Counted from the first letter of the stretch, positions 45,146 to 55,917 are shown. The stretch: 64,000 bases of DNA from Clostridium formicaceticum (GCF_001854185.1 NZ_CP017603.1:4464001-4528000); one strand, 5' to 3'. The notes: a model not told the origin generated them from the letters alone. Numbers and translations: made by a program.

Positions 45146-45158
45146 CCTTTGATAGAAT

Positions 45159-45671
45159 TTATATAGCCTGCATAATACCCTTTGTCCAGTCTACTACCTT
45201 TCTAATATTTTCCTCTCTGTTATTTTTTAAAGGATCAAAAAATTCTATTTGACCTACGACGTCATTTTTATATAGCTCTTTTTTCATATTTTCAAAGGTT
45301 TTTCCATTTTGTCCACGATTACAACTAAATAAAGCGACTTTTTTATTAGCAATTTCCGTGGTTTGAAAAAATGTATATAGGGGAGGTGCAAAACTCCATG
45401 CCCAAACCGGTGTCCCTATAAATAACACATCATAATCCTGTGGGTTTTTATCTAAAGGATATAATTCAGGCTTTTTTTTCATCATAACCTGTCTTCCACC
45501 CCAAAAGTATTTCATAAACCCCTTAGACTGTATTTCTTTTTTCGGTACTAATTGTAATAAATCCCCCTGCACCGTATCTGCTATTGTTTGTGCAATCAAT
45601 TTTGTATTGCCTTCAAAAGAATAATAAATCACCAGTTTTTTTAAATCTAATGTTCCATGGTTCATTTTCAT
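45159..45671 (-). CDS. flavodoxin family protein
   Basis: This 170-residue FMN-binding fold begins with VIYYSFEGNTKLIAQTI, where the SFEGNT loop binds the FMN phosphate. It continues with DVLFIGTPVWAWSFAPPLYTF and VALFSCNRGQNGKTF. It resembles the flavodoxin-like oxidoreductases annotated beside transporters in clostridia. Electron partners are unknown. ATG at 45671 follows AAAGGAG. The EamA gene follows closely. Confidence 0.88.
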   Translation of the reverse strand: MKMNHGTLDLKKLVIYYSFEGNTKLIAQTIADTVQGDLLQLVPKKEIQSKGFMKYFWGGRQVMMKKKPELYPLDKNPQDYDVLFIGTPVWAWSFAPPLYTFFQTTEIANKKVALFSCNRGQNGKTFENMKKELYKNDVVGQIEFFDPLKNNREENIRKVVDWTKGIMQAI

Positions 45672-45789
45672 TGCTCCTTTAATTTTATTTTATATCTTAA
45701 ATATTCGATAGGAATTATTCTAAACCTGCTAAAAAAGTAGGAAATAAAAATTTTTTATCCGCCCACCATATATATAGTTATTTTCGCAT

Positions 45790-45822
45790 AAAAAAATTCC
45801 CTTGTATATAAATAACAAGGGT
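45790..45822 (-). terminator. terminator after the XRE-cupin gene
   Basis: On the minus strand AACCCTTGT pairs with ACAAGGGAA, followed by TTTTTTT. It is 11 bases past the stop. Confidence 0.85.
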
Positions 45823-45832
45823 TAGAAAGGAT

Positions 45833-46384
45833 TTAATAAATAGCTGGTGCAATATTCGTCAATCCTTTAACTGTTTGGTTTGTTGGATTATAAAACCTGT
45901 GTCCTATATTTTCTTTGATGTATATACTATCCCCGGCCTGTAGATGGTATCTCTTTTCTTCTAAATAGATTTCTAACTCTCCATCAATGACAAAGATACA
46001 TTCATCTGCTTCATGGGTAATATTTTCTTCGCTTGTCCAAGATTTAGGCGCCAATTGAAAATGGATAATTTCCATCTTCGGTTGTACCTTTTGATCAGCC
46101 ACCATTGGTGTAACAAATTCATAAATAATGCTGCTTTCCGGTAATGCAAGTTTTCGTCTTTCTGAAGCTCTTACCACAATAGGATCTACTGTATCGTCAT
46201 GTAAGAAAGTAAATAACGGTACCCCTAGGGCAACAGCGATTTTTCTCAAAGATGATAAAGATGGCTCTATAATATCTCTTTCAACCTGCGAGATATAACT
46301 GGCAGTAACATCTATCTCAGAAGCTAACTCATTTAGCGTCATACCTTTTTTATGCCGTATCTCTCTAATTCGATAACCTAACAA
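45833..46384 (-). CDS. XRE-family regulator with cupin domain
   Basis: This 183-residue transcription factor has an N-terminal helix-turn-helix of the Cro/CI type (MTLNELASEIDVTASYISQVE at 15-35) and a C-terminal cupin barrel (about 110-180). The cupin has HEADECIFVIDGELEIYLE and AGDSIYIKENIGHRFYN. Such proteins (PuuR/SinR-like) sense small ligands and often control polyamine, amino-acid or transporter genes. The neighbouring flavodoxin-EamA pair, transcribed from the same strand downstream, is a candidate target but is separated by a terminator. Confidence 0.9.
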   Translation of the reverse strand: MLGYRIREIRHKKGMTLNELASEIDVTASYISQVERDIIEPSLSSLRKIAVALGVPLFTFLHDDTVDPIVVRASERRKLALPESSIIYEFVTPMVADQKVQPKMEIIHFQLAPKSWTSEENITHEADECIFVIDGELEIYLEEKRYHLQAGDSIYIKENIGHRFYNPTNQTVKGLTNIAPAIY

Positions 46385-46541
46385 AACAATTGCTCCCTCC
46401 TCTAACGATAAGTTTTTAATAAAATTTTTTAAGTTATACTTTAATTATTATCATATTATCATGTATATATTAAAATCACAAGTTACACTTTAAAAAATTT
46501 TTAAATTCAACTACATTCAAAGGCCGGTGCCCGTAAAACCT

Positions 46542-46588
46542 AAAAATCACCCTGCATAACCATCGTATTTTATGTAAGGTGATTTTTT
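46542..46588 (-). terminator. terminator after the cyclophilin gene
   Basis: AAAAATCACC with TGCATAA pairs with TTATGTA and GGTGATTTTT, giving a long interrupted stem. It ends in T5 on the minus strand, about 40 bp past the stop. Confidence 0.75.
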
Positions 46589-46625
46589 TTCACATCCGCT
46601 ACTTTCAGTTGTAAAAAGATCTATT

Positions 46626-47147
46626 TTATGCCAATTTATCTGGCTCTGGATAGTCTTCACCGAAGGTTTCAACGGTAACTTCCTTCATCCGCTGATCCTC
46701 AAGAGGTTTATCACTATGATTTCTTTTTACTGATACAATTTTATCAGCAGTTTCTATGCCTTCTATTACCTTGCCAAATGCAGCATATTGTCCATCTAAA
46801 TGGGGAGCATCTTCCACCATCACGAAAAACTGAGAACCAGCTGAATTAGGGTCCATCGCTCTAGCCATAGAAAGTACGCCCTTGGTATGTTTCAAGTCAT
46901 TTTTAAAGCCATTTCCAGAAAACTCTCCTTGAATAGAATATCCTGGTCCACCAATACCCATGCCTTGAGGATCTCCTCCTTGAATCATGAAGCCCGGAAT
47001 AACGCGGTGAAAAATTACACCATTATAAAATCCTTTTTTAACTAAAGAAATAAAATTATTTACAGTATTAGGAGCAATTTCGGGGTAAAGCTCCGCCTTC
47101 ATTTGACTACCGTCTTCCATAGTAAAAGTAACGATTGGATTCTTCAT
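46626..47147 (-). CDS. peptidyl-prolyl cis-trans isomerase (cyclophilin)
   Basis: This 173-residue cytoplasmic cyclophilin speeds proline isomerisation in folding proteins. It has FHRVIPGFMIQGGDPQG, SMARAMDPNSAGSQFFV and HLDGQYAAFGKV, which supply the catalytic Arg, Phe, Gln and His of the active site. There is no signal peptide. ATG at 47147 follows GAGAGGAAAATA. The gene is separate from its neighbours. Confidence 0.94.
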   Translation of the reverse strand: MKNPIVTFTMEDGSQMKAELYPEIAPNTVNNFISLVKKGFYNGVIFHRVIPGFMIQGGDPQGMGIGGPGYSIQGEFSGNGFKNDLKHTKGVLSMARAMDPNSAGSQFFVMVEDAPHLDGQYAAFGKVIEGIETADKIVSVKRNHSDKPLEDQRMKEVTVETFGEDYPEPDKLA

Positions 47148-47285
47148 ATGTATTTTCCTCTCCCTTATAGATTATTTTATGGTGATATTTACCTTCTTAT
47201 CCATATTACTATAGTATTGCCAGTATTGCTAGTTTTTCATTCCAATATCAAAAAAGTATTCTATTTCAGTCTGTTTCCGGTGCTT

Positions 47286-47768
47286 TTAGCAGACCTTGCT
47301 TCCTTTTTTAGATATTTTATCAGCGATTCCAGTAGATGTATAGGAATCCGGCTTCACACAGCATTTAAACCCTGAACCTATGACCCACCCTACAATCTCC
47401 TTAATAAGATATTTTGTATCCCCATGGGTACCAATGTCTACATGTACTTCTAATGAAGCCTTGATATGATTTTGATTAATAAAATCCATGATATTCGACG
47501 CTAATTCAATGCTGTACTGTGTTTCTTTTAAAATTTTTTGTCTTAAATTCTTAATTTTTTTTACCTTTTTTATATCATAGAAAAAAATGCCACCTTTTCT
47601 TTTACGAACTAACGCAATAACAGAAACCATCTTTGTATAGCCATCTACATTTTGAGAATCCGTACCTACAGAAATAACATACTCTAGCGCCAAGTCCTCA
47701 CTTGTATATTCCTTAATCTTTTCACAAACTTTGTCAAAGCTGATCTCTCCATAAGTAATACTCTTCAT
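47286..47768 (-). CDS. YkuK/DUF458 RNase H-like family protein
   Basis: This 160-residue protein has an RNase H-like fold seen across Firmicutes as YkuK. It shows YVISVGTDSQN (first acidic position), SVIALVRKRKGGIFFYD, LEVHVDIGTHGDTKYLI and GWVIGSGFKCCVKPDSYTS. Its substrate is unknown. The start follows GGAGGTG. A role at sporulation or in RNA handling has been suggested for relatives but is not shown here. Confidence 0.88.
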   Translation of the reverse strand: MKSITYGEISFDKVCEKIKEYTSEDLALEYVISVGTDSQNVDGYTKMVSVIALVRKRKGGIFFYDIKKVKKIKNLRQKILKETQYSIELASNIMDFINQNHIKASLEVHVDIGTHGDTKYLIKEIVGWVIGSGFKCCVKPDSYTSTGIADKISKKGSKVC

Positions 47769-48191
47769 AGGAACACCTCCAGGTTATTTCCGTCTTTCTA
47801 CTGTTATTTTATTCTATACTTTTATTTTATGTTATTCTTTTGTATTTATTTTAAATCCCCTATAAATCTCCGTTAAATTCTTGTAATCATCACCAATTTT
47901 TTTCTTTACAAAATCTTTATATTTTCTTTAACTTTCTTAGGAGTTTATTTATTGTTTCCTTAAATCAAGATGTTATAATAAATTAAATCTTGTTACTAAA
48001 ACTTGTGAACAATCTGCTCTAGATTAACAGCGACATACTTCTTAATATATATGGTAAGCATTGTATTTCCATACAATACTTTTAAATTTCTGTGAATGTT
48101 ATGTTAACCTTAAAAATACCAACTTTTTCACAGCCTCTGCCATATACAAGAAGTTATCTAATCTAAGGGCAGTTTTTTTTCACTTATGTAC
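47769..48191. other. intergenic region
   Basis: This is 420 bp of AT-rich DNA between the TPR gene and ykuK. A weak CTGCC/GGCAG hairpin with a T-run (plus strand, near 48135-48180) is the only structure. I see no gene or repeat. Confidence 0.4.
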
Positions 48192-49106
48192 TTAAAACAT
48201 AAGCTTGTATGCTTCCAATTCTCTCAACGCATCGAGTTCTTCATCATTTTTCATATATTCTACTAAATCAGCATCTAACTCCGTTGCTCGAATAAGATCT
48301 CGCATAGCCTTTTCTAGTTGATTCATGAGGGCATACAGACATGCTCTATTATAATATAATACTGCCACCTCTTTGTTGGTATAAATTGCTTTATTTAATA
48401 TCTCTATCCCTTCATGATATTTCTTCTGTTCTTTATAAATAATTGCTAGATTGAAATAACTGTAAGGGAATTTGGAATTTTGTTGAATAGACAACTTATA
48501 ATATGCAATAGCTTCTTCAATCCTTCCCAATTTTTTTAAAATTACTCCCATATTGAATAATGCTTTATAGTTTTCCCCTTCAATCTCTAAGGCTTTCTTC
48601 ATCATCTCTAAAGCCAATTGATTCTCATGGATTTCTTCATAAATAGAACCTAAATTAACATATGCCCAAAAATCCTCTTCATCCAGTTCAATCACCTTTT
48701 TATAATACTGAATCGCCTTATCTTTTTGTCCAATTTCATCATAAGCATTTGCTAGAAAAAAGTAGGCTCTATCATAATAAGGATCTAACTCTATGGCCAA
48801 CTTATAAAATTTAATTGCCTTCATATAATTTTTTTCATTATCATATGCGATGGCTAAGCTATAGTAACCTCTGGCTTCTTTAGGGTTTATGTTAAGAACT
48901 TCTTTATACTTTTTCTTTGCCTCTTCATAGTCCTGCATTTCATCATAAATAAGGCCCATTTGTAGTAGTAACTCGATATCTTCATTACCACCTCTACATT
49001 CATAGGCCTTATTATAAAAATGCAGCGCTTTTTCTAATTGATTTTCATCCTTAAACTTATTTCCTATAATTCTATAGTTATCCAACATATATTGATTATC
49101 CTTCAT
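48192..49106 (-). CDS. tetratricopeptide repeat protein
   Basis: This 304-residue soluble protein is made of about eight consecutive 34-residue TPR units from residue 8 onward, with the pattern AxxxYxxALEIDPxxxxAYxxLG. An example is ARGYYSLAIAYDNEKNYMKA. TPR arrays form curved helical scaffolds for protein binding. No enzyme domain, signal peptide or membrane segment is present. The partner is unknown and the gene stands alone. Confidence 0.88.
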   Translation of the reverse strand: MKDNQYMLDNYRIIGNKFKDENQLEKALHFYNKAYECRGGNEDIELLLQMGLIYDEMQDYEEAKKKYKEVLNINPKEARGYYSLAIAYDNEKNYMKAIKFYKLAIELDPYYDRAYFFLANAYDEIGQKDKAIQYYKKVIELDEEDFWAYVNLGSIYEEIHENQLALEMMKKALEIEGENYKALFNMGVILKKLGRIEEAIAYYKLSIQQNSKFPYSYFNLAIIYKEQKKYHEGIEILNKAIYTNKEVAVLYYNRACLYALMNQLEKAMRDLIRATELDADLVEYMKNDEELDALRELEAYKLMF

Positions 49107-49230
49107 GATATTTTTCCCTTCCCTCTCAAATAACTACATTTATCTTTTGTATTTTTTTAACTACTTATTAGTTTATTTTATTCTTGCATCCTATTTCAAG
49201 TAGGACAGGTAAAAAGACCTATATATAGTT

Positions 49231-49271
49231 AAAAAGCACCTACAAACCCCATTGCTTAGTAGATGCTTTTT
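49231..49271 (-). terminator. terminator after spoVR
   Basis: On the minus strand AAAAAGCATCTAC pairs with GTAGGTGCTTTTT (one wobble), ending in T5. It lies just past the spoVR stop and closes the three-gene sporulation operon. Confidence 0.8.
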
Positions 49272-49274
49272 TTT

Positions 49275-50663
49275 TTAACTTGTTGCAGAACTTATGCTGA
49301 CTCTTTTATTTTCATCACATGAAATTGTTTTTGGGGTTTTGCTAATCGTGGTCATCAATTGAACTTTGCCACCCCAAAGACTTGTAATATACTTTAAAGT
49401 TTCATAGGCATAAGATAGTTCTAGTTCTCTACCATCATAATCATGCTTTAGTATAAGTATATGATCTTTTTGAGATACTTCTACCACTTTGATGCAGGGG
49501 ATTGCCTCCATACCTACTGTGTTAGCAATGGTATTTCTAATCTTTTTCCATCCTGTTTCATCTGCAACTTCTTCAATGATATAATCTTTTTCTTTTTTAT
49601 TGTACTGAAAGAGGTGCATTTCTTTGCACAGCCCTTCTGTCAAATACCTTCGAATAAAGGATTGATCTCTTTCAATCTTCCGCACTTCAAATATCTTTTC
49701 CTTACCATAACTTTTTTCGATTTCGGTAAAAATTTTGAATCCCATATAGTATGGATTGATACTTCCTAAAAATGGTCTGACTACTTGATTATGCCTACTC
49801 AAAAACTCCATATGCAGGTTTTGGGGAAGCTCCAATTGATTCAATATCTTATAATGCCAATAGCTAGCCCATCCTTCGTTCATAATTTTTGTTTCAATTT
49901 GAGGTATAAAATATTTTGTCTCTTCTAAAACAATTCGCATGATATCCCTTTCCCACTCTTCCAACTTACCATAGGTTATAATAAACTCCATAATCTCTTC
50001 AGTAGGTTCTAGCGGGATTTTATTTAAATTAGGATAAGGCACCTCTTTTTTTCCTTCTAATACACTAGTGATCTTTGTTTCCTCGTAATACTTCGTAAGA
50101 AGTTTTTCTTTCTTCTCTTTATCGGATATTTTTTTATCTCCGGTTACTCTCGAAGTCTGAAATTTAATACCATGGGCTGCATCTAAAATACGTTCAACCT
50201 TTTCATAGCCAATACTGGGATCATGAATGTAGCTTCTGACCCTATCGGCATGCTTTTTAAACATCTGTACTACATCCTCAGCCCTCGTTCCCTCCACAAA
50301 CAAACGATTATTTTTAAAGAAGTCATTATGGCCATATACATGTGCAATGGTAAGAATTTGCAAAAGCAAAGTGTTATCCCGCATAAGGTAAGCAATACAA
50401 GGATTTGAGTTGATAACCATTTCATAGGGCAGACCTTTTAAGTTATAGGAATAAAGCGTCTTACTCTTTTCATAAGCCTTTCCATAACTCCAATGGGGAT
50501 AATGGGCTGGCATCCCAACATAAGCCTCATAACAAAGCATATCATCATAGCTACAAACTTCAAATTCCTGAGGATAATAATCTAAACCTTCCTTTATTGC
50601 AATTTCTTCTATTTTTTTATTCCACTTTTCTAATTCTTTTATTGTATACTCTCTCATAGGCAA
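49275..50663 (-). CDS. spoVR: SpoVR-family protein
   Basis: This 462-residue member of the SpoVR/YcgB family is linked to spore cortex formation in Bacillus. It begins with REYTIKELEKWNKKIEEIA and contains YPQEFEVCSYDDML, YEMVINSNPCIAYLM, HVYGHNDFFKNN and NEGWASYWHYKIL, all family blocks. Biochemical function is unknown, though the HxxxE-type residues hint at a metal site. TTG at 50663 is favoured because GGAG lies seven bases upstream; an ATG two codons later also works. It follows yhbH with its ribosome binding site overlapping the yhbH stop. Confidence 0.92.
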   Translation of the reverse strand: MPMREYTIKELEKWNKKIEEIAIKEGLDYYPQEFEVCSYDDMLCYEAYVGMPAHYPHWSYGKAYEKSKTLYSYNLKGLPYEMVINSNPCIAYLMRDNTLLLQILTIAHVYGHNDFFKNNRLFVEGTRAEDVVQMFKKHADRVRSYIHDPSIGYEKVERILDAAHGIKFQTSRVTGDKKISDKEKKEKLLTKYYEETKITSVLEGKKEVPYPNLNKIPLEPTEEIMEFIITYGKLEEWERDIMRIVLEETKYFIPQIETKIMNEGWASYWHYKILNQLELPQNLHMEFLSRHNQVVRPFLGSINPYYMGFKIFTEIEKSYGKEKIFEVRKIERDQSFIRRYLTEGLCKEMHLFQYNKKEKDYIIEEVADETGWKKIRNTIANTVGMEAIPCIKVVEVSQKDHILILKHDYDGRELELSYAYETLKYITSLWGGKVQLMTTISKTPKTISCDENKRVSISSATS

Positions 50664-50668
50664 AATAA

Positions 50669-51853
50669 TCACTCCACAGCGTCTCTTTCCTTATCTAGCA
50701 GGTCTTTAAGGGCTGGAATGATATCCTCCTTTCTAGAGATTGTTACCGCTGAAAAATTTTTGTGCTTCAATTTTGAAAACTCATTGAAAATTTTACTGTT
50801 TCTATTATAATATCCCTGTAATATCTCTCCATAACCAAAAAGATTACATACTTCGCATAATTTTCCTGCTAACTGTATTGCTTTTTCGTTGTCATTGGAC
50901 CAGTTGTCTCCATCACTGCAATGAAAAGCATATACATTCCATACAGCAGGATTGTATCTTTTTTCAATAATCTCTAGAGCCTTTTCATAGCCACTGCTGA
51001 TATAAGTTCCTCCAGTTTCTACTTTGTGGAAAAACTCATCTTCATTAACTTCCTTAGCAGTAGTGGAGTGTGCTATAAACACAATATCAATATTAATATA
51101 CTTCAATTTAACAAATTGATATAAAAGAAAATAAAAGCTTCTAGCTAAATACTTTTTTGCTATATACATAGACCCTGAGGTGTCCATAATACATATAACA
51201 ACCGCATTGCTTTCTCGCTTTATATCTTCCCTCAGTCGAAAGTATCTTAGATCGTCTTCTTTAAAAGGAAACCTTTCTTTTTCCTGTTGCTGAAAAATTT
51301 CTGGATTTTCTCTTTTTCCTCGCTGATAAGCTTTCTCCCTTTTAATCCTTTCTATCATAGACCTTTTCTTAGCAAGACGTGGTGGAATACCTTTTCTTTG
51401 ATAGCCCAAACGTTTAAAATTCTTTTTACTTTCTAATTCATTGAACTTTTTTTTATCAAGAAAGGGCAAATTTAAGTCTTCAAATAAGTAGTTCATTAAT
51501 TCTTCGATTGTCACCTCAGTTTCATAAATATCTTCACCTTCTTGATTTCCAGCTTCACCCTCTTGCCCCTTACCCTTCTCCATCTCATCGCTGCCTATTT
51601 TATCCCCTCTTTTTTCACTTCCATCACCAGAACCAGTTCCTGGTTTGTTTTTTCCATAGATAAATTGATATTCTTTAATACCTCTTATTGGAATCTTTAT
51701 TTTTTTATCTTTGCTTTTTCCAATAATACTTTCCTCGGCAATAATATCTCCTATATTTTTCTTAATAGATTCCTCTACCAATTGTCGATGTCTTCTTCGG
51801 TCTTCTGCTGAACGATCTCTCCCTCTACTGTCAAACTCTCTAAATATCGTCAT
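50669..51853 (-). CDS. yhbH: YhbH/DUF444 family protein with VWA-like domain
   Basis: This protein of about 394 residues belongs to the DUF444 family (YhbH of Bacillus, YeaH of enterics). It has a charged, low-complexity N-terminal half and a C-terminal von Willebrand A-like fold with the MIDAS motif DTSGSM in [13 protein letters not shown]. It always travels with PrkA and SpoVR, as it does here, and is needed for sporulation in Bacillus. ATG at 51853 is set by GGGGGTG; the longer frame overlaps prkA. Confidence 0.9.
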   Translation of the reverse strand: MTIFREFDSRGRDRSAEDRRRHRQLVEESIKKNIGDIIAEESIIGKSKDKKIKIPIRGIKEYQFIYGKNKPGTGSGDGSEKRGDKIGSDEMEKGKGQEGEAGNQEGEDIYETEVTIEELMNYLFEDLNLPFLDKKKFNELESKKNFKRLGYQRKGIPPRLAKKRSMIERIKREKAYQRGKRENPEIFQQQEKERFPFKEDDLRYFRLREDIKRESNAVVICIMDTSGSMYIAKKYLARSFYFLLYQFVKLKYINIDIVFIAHSTTAKEVNEDEFFHKVETGGTYISSGYEKALEIIEKRYNPAVWNVYAFHCSDGDNWSNDNEKAIQLAGKLCEVCNLFGYGEILQGYYNRNSKIFNEFSKLKHKNFSAVTISRKEDIIPALKDLLDKERDAVE

Positions 51854-51873
51854 AGCTTCACCCCCATTATCCT

Positions 51874-53796
51874 CTAGTCCTTCCAAAGATTGTTGGCAGC
51901 ATATTTGAGAATGACATTGCAGCAGTGATCACAATAACCATTACGTTTCATTTCTTCTACCATAGCATTATACTTTTCCTTTTGCTCTTTATCTCTTACC
52001 TTAGTGCGGGTGACTACTCTGCTTAGTTCCCTTACAGAGGAAGTTAACTTTTTCTCAATAGCCTCTCTTAATGGCTCATAACTGGTATAATCAATTTTTC
52101 CTCCTTTTCTTATCACATAAAACATATAGGCTGTAACATCTTGGCGGAAACCCTTGGCTGCACTTTGTGTAATATCAATCTGTTCTTCAATAGATCGCAA
52201 AAACTTTTCATCTGCCTCCAACTCTTCTCCCGTATTCCTATCTTTGATTTTTGTATTATTGACATAGGCTTCAGCATGATCTAAATAGTTGTTAAATAAA
52301 TCCTCCGCCTGCTCCTTATACCCATGAATAAAGGCTTTCGTCACTTCTTTCTCTAAAATCTTATGATATTCCTTTTTTATCGTATCCTGTAAAAAGTTTA
52401 GATATCTCTTTTTTTCATCCTCCCCTAGCGTTAATTCCTTCACCGCTTTAATAAGGGTTTCTAAAATCGTAATAGGATTGATACAATCATACTCCGATTG
52501 CGCAATAGCTGTATCAAGGGCCTTGATAATAAATCTGGTAGATATTCCTGTCATACCTTCTCGCTGCGCTTCTTCTCTAAGCTCTAAAATATCCAATTTC
52601 TTAGCACTACCCTTTTCTATAATCTCTTCTCCATTGTATATTTTCAATTTTGTGATAGGATCTACCTTTGAAGAAGGTGCTAATCTTGTCAATATGGCAA
52701 ACATTGATGCCAATTCCATGGTGTGGGGCGCAATATGACTACTGAATTTGCTATTTTTTAATATTTTTTTATATATTTTTATCTCTTCTCTTAACTCCAG
52801 ACAATAAGGTACCTCTATTTTTACAATCCTATCTAATATAGCTTCATTTGTATGATCTGCCTTAAACTTATTCCATTCTGCCTCGTTGGAATGGGCTAAA
52901 ATTATGCCATCAAAGTAAATCATAGAGCCCTTGCCCGGGGATGGAATACTTTTTTCCTGCGTGGCAGTAATCATCGTATGCAAATATTCTACTTCATTTT
53001 TAAATACTTCTATAAATTCAACAATCCCTCGATTCCCTACATTAAAGGCACCGTTTAAAGACAAAACTCTTGGATCATCCTCAGAATATAAGTCAAGCTT
53101 TGAAATATCTACTGAACCTATTAATACAGAGGTATCTTGATTGTTTGGATCAACTGGTGGTACCACACCAACACCTTTTCTAGATCGAATACTAAAATTT
53201 ACAGTTTCTACAGGAAACTTTTCAAACTCTCCATTATATTCCTCTACTAATTTATAGCGGCAAACTGGACATAAATCCCCTTCAATTTTTACACCCAATA
53301 ATTCTTCAAATGCTCCTCTTAAATGCTTGGGAATAAGATGTAGGGGTTCCTCCCGCATAGGACAATCTTTAATAGCATAGATAGGAGGACTCATCTCCAG
53401 GGCTTTTTTTAAGGTCTCCATAATAGAGGACTTACCTGCCCCTACTGGCCCCACTAAATAGAGAACTTGACGAGATTCTTCTCCCCTCATAGCTGCAGCC
53501 CTTAAATAATTGACAATTTTCATCAGTGTTTTATCAATGCCAAAAAAATCGTCTTTAAAGAAATTGTATTGTTTGATGATATCATTGCCATATATTCTCC
53601 TCAGCCTTGGGTGTTCTTCCGTATTAATTACTTCTACGCCCTTTTCTACAATCAGTTGATACATTCTATGGTGAGCTAATTCGCATAGAGATGGATTTTC
53701 TTTTAATATACTGAGATAATCTAAAAGTGTACCTTGAAAATGATGTTTCTTATTTTCATTTCTATCCTTCTTTATTAAATCCTCAAATTGTGTCAT
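51874..53796 (-). CDS. prkA: PrkA family serine protein kinase / AAA protein
   Basis: This 640-residue protein has an N-terminal AAA-type domain, with Walker [10 protein letters not shown] near residue 115, and a C-terminal kinase-related domain. [21 protein letters not shown] and [21 protein letters not shown] (split here) are family blocks. PrkA acts in early sporulation and nutrient stress; recent work on relatives suggests AAA protease-like activity. A zinc-like CxxC pair lies at GYCDHCC near the end. It is first in the operon with yhbH and spoVR. Confidence 0.94.
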   Translation of the reverse strand: MTQFEDLIKKDRNENKKHHFQGTLLDYLSILKENPSLCELAHHRMYQLIVEKGVEVINTEEHPRLRRIYGNDIIKQYNFFKDDFFGIDKTLMKIVNYLRAAAMRGEESRQVLYLVGPVGAGKSSIMETLKKALEMSPPIYAIKDCPMREEPLHLIPKHLRGAFEELLGVKIEGDLCPVCRYKLVEEYNGEFEKFPVETVNFSIRSRKGVGVVPPVDPNNQDTSVLIGSVDISKLDLYSEDDPRVLSLNGAFNVGNRGIVEFIEVFKNEVEYLHTMITATQEKSIPSPGKGSMIYFDGIILAHSNEAEWNKFKADHTNEAILDRIVKIEVPYCLELREEIKIYKKILKNSKFSSHIAPHTMELASMFAILTRLAPSSKVDPITKLKIYNGEEIIEKGSAKKLDILELREEAQREGMTGISTRFIIKALDTAIAQSEYDCINPITILETLIKAVKELTLGEDEKKRYLNFLQDTIKKEYHKILEKEVTKAFIHGYKEQAEDLFNNYLDHAEAYVNNTKIKDRNTGEELEADEKFLRSIEEQIDITQSAAKGFRQDVTAYMFYVIRKGGKIDYTSYEPLREAIEKKLTSSVRELSRVVTRTKVRDKEQKEKYNAMVEEMKRNGYCDHCCNVILKYAANNLWKD

Positions 53797-54269
53797 GATT
53801 TTTTGAAACCTCCTCTTTTTTTCGAACTTTCATGATTATATTTTGACGCTTTCTTCCTATATCCTATAAATCTATAGATTGTATATAATTAATATGTATG
53901 TTGCTTCTTTTATTTTTAAAACTTCTTTATTCTCTAAAAAATTCAAGCGCTAAGCAGCCACTTCTTCCAGCTAAAGCTTTAAATCAAGGAATCAGATAGG
54001 GGCGTTGATAAAGCATTTATTAAAATTATCACGGAGTAATTTCTATAGATGCGCACTTCTAAAGTTAAATTTTAAAGGAGTTTTAAGATTTTCATAGAAT
54101 ATTACATGAATCGACATTTTCTATAGCCGTTACAATTTTTTTATAGTACTACCATTTGTAGAAGTTTATGATAACTTTTATTGGCCATAGTGGCTGTTAT
54201 CATTTTCCATGATGACATCAGCTTTAAATTTAAAAATTTAATGATTCTTTATTAAAAGGGGGCTAATTT
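53797..54269. other. intergenic region with a half-copy of the palindromic repeat
   Basis: These 470 bp between prkA and the PocR-type receptor carry the 34-bp repeat arm at 54042-54075, without its right arm. I see no gene. Promoters for both divergent genes must lie here, but none is clear. Confidence 0.5.
54042..54075. repeat. 34-bp arm of the palindromic repeat
   Basis: This matches 41291-41324 in 33 of 34 positions (TCTATAGATGCGCACTTCTA, then AAGTTAAATTTTAA). Only the left arm is present. Confidence 0.75.
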
Positions 54270-55313
54270 ATGAAAAGCAGTATAGTGAGGGAAAACATCG
54301 ATCTAGAAAGTATCGACTTGAGGGACATTATTGACATTGATTTTCTCCAAAAATTTCAGGATGATTTCGCAACAGCCATAGGATTAGCTAGTGTCACTGT
54401 TGATGAAAAAGGAAATCCAATTACAAATCCTAGTAGGTATACAAGATTTTGTATGGACTTTACCCATTCAACAGAAGCTGGGGACCGTAGGTGTGCAGAG
54501 TCTCATAAAAAAGGAGGAGAAGAAGCTGCCAGAACGGGTAAGCCTGTGGTCTATGAATGTCATGCAGGTCTAATAGATTTTGCAGCCCCTATTATGTTGG
54601 AGGGAAGACTCATTGGAACCATTTTAGGTGGACAAGTTCTAACAGCTTCTCCTGAAGAAGAAAAATACAAAAAAATAGCTGGAGAAATTGGTGTAGATGC
54701 TGAAGGCTATGTAAACGCTGTCAGAGAAGTTACTACTTTATCTAAAGAAGAGATTCAAGCAGCAGCAAATGTATTGTATATCGTAGCCAATAACATGTCG
54801 AAAACTTGGTACCATCAATATAAATTAAAAAGTGCAGCAACCATTCTTAACGACAGTCTTACACAGATATCTGCTACTATGGAGGAAATGGCAGCCTCTG
54901 CTATAGATGTCAGTAGCAATCAAGCGCAACTAAATCAAGAAATCAGAAATGTGGATAAGATGTCAGAACAGATTAGTGAAGTACTAGACTTTATCAAGGA
55001 AATTGCTGATGAGACAAGACTATTAGGTTTAAATGCTGCTATCGAAGCAGCTAGAGCTGGGGAAGCTGGACTAGGCTTTGGCGTAGTAGCACAGGAAATA
55101 CGAAAATTATCCAGTGATTCTAAGCAAACTGTATTTAAAATTAAAGACTTTATTGATCGTATACAGGAGTCTGTAAGAAACACAGTTAGAATGGGGAACG
55201 ACACTACAACCGTAACAGAACAACAAGCGGCAGCTGTACAGGAGGTTACCGCTAGTATTGAAGAAATTACTAGTTTAGCTGAACAGCTAAATGATTTAGC
55301 TTTAGAGAAGTAG
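54270..55313 (+). CDS. soluble methyl-accepting chemotaxis protein with PocR sensor domain
   Basis: This 347-residue cytoplasmic receptor has no membrane segment. An N-terminal PocR ligand-binding domain (about 20-170) shows [20 protein letters not shown] and a Cys in [15 protein letters not shown]. The MCP signalling domain follows, with [20 protein letters not shown] at its tip. PocR domains bind small organic ligands or metals; the conserved cysteines may hold a metal. It would signal through CheW and a CheA encoded elsewhere. CheW follows 46 bp downstream. Confidence 0.9.
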   Translation: MKSSIVRENIDLESIDLRDIIDIDFLQKFQDDFATAIGLASVTVDEKGNPITNPSRYTRFCMDFTHSTEAGDRRCAESHKKGGEEAARTGKPVVYECHAGLIDFAAPIMLEGRLIGTILGGQVLTASPEEEKYKKIAGEIGVDAEGYVNAVREVTTLSKEEIQAAANVLYIVANNMSKTWYHQYKLKSAATILNDSLTQISATMEEMAASAIDVSSNQAQLNQEIRNVDKMSEQISEVLDFIKEIADETRLLGLNAAIEAARAGEAGLGFGVVAQEIRKLSSDSKQTVFKIKDFIDRIQESVRNTVRMGNDTTTVTEQQAAAVQEVTASIEEITSLAEQLNDLALEK

Positions 55314-55359
55314 TAAAATATTATCGGAACCAGGAAATTTGCAAATAGGAGTGAAAAAT

Positions 55360-55833
55360 ATGCCCAATATGCAACTCGTTGTGTTTCAAATTGGAAACCA
55401 GTATTATGCTGTAGAAATTGACTATGTTAATGGCATTAATAAAGTAAAGGATTTTAACATCATGAAGGTCCCTAATTCTCCAAATTTTGTTGAATGCTTA
55501 ATCAATTTAAGGGGAAAGGTACTTCCTTTATATAATTTAAGAAAAAGATTTTTTGATGAAGACTTCTTATCTAAGGATAACGAGATCCTTGTAGTGCATA
55601 TCAACAACATTATGGTAGGTCTTATTGTGGATGAGGTTTTTGATATTATAAACTTGGAAGAAAAAGATGTTGAACCCTCCACAAATTTATTTTTAGGCTT
55701 AGATAGTAGGTTCATAAGCTATATTGGAAAAACTGAAGATAATATGATTATTATCTTAGATGTTTCAAATATTTTGTCAGTTTCAGAACAACAGGAAATC
55801 ACCCCCATGTTTTCTAATGGAAACCCCCTGTAA
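55360..55833 (+). CDS. cheW: chemotaxis coupling protein CheW
   Basis: This protein of about 157 residues is a single CheW domain that links receptors to the CheA kinase. It has VVFQIGNQYYAVEIDYVNGI, VPNSPNFVECLINLRGKVLP and the later NIMVGLIVDEVFDI. The ATG at 55360 follows AGGAGTGAAAAAT; a start 21 bases earlier lacks a ribosome binding site. It is in one unit with the PocR-type receptor and lies beside a convergent receptor. No cheA, cheY or methyltransferase gene is present. Confidence 0.92.
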   Translation: MPNMQLVVFQIGNQYYAVEIDYVNGINKVKDFNIMKVPNSPNFVECLINLRGKVLPLYNLRKRFFDEDFLSKDNEILVVHINNIMVGLIVDEVFDIINLEEKDVEPSTNLFLGLDSRFISYIGKTEDNMIIILDVSNILSVSEQQEITPMFSNGNPL

Positions 55834-55874
55834 CTTACTGACGAACTAAATCCCATATCTTTTCTTATACATTA

Positions 55875-55917
55875 TAAAAAGAGGAATTCACATTAGTGAA
55901 TTCCTCTTAGTTTTTTA
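55875..55917. terminator. bidirectional terminator between cheW and the membrane receptor
   Basis: AAGAGGAATTCAC and its 13-base complement flank a four-base loop. TTTTTT follows on the plus strand and TTTTTATAA on the minus strand. Confidence 0.92.

Noticed and set aside
48130-48185. CTGCC/GGCAG hairpin with a T-run on the plus strand.
   Set aside because: The stem is only five base pairs and no plus-strand gene ends there, so it is not called as a terminator.
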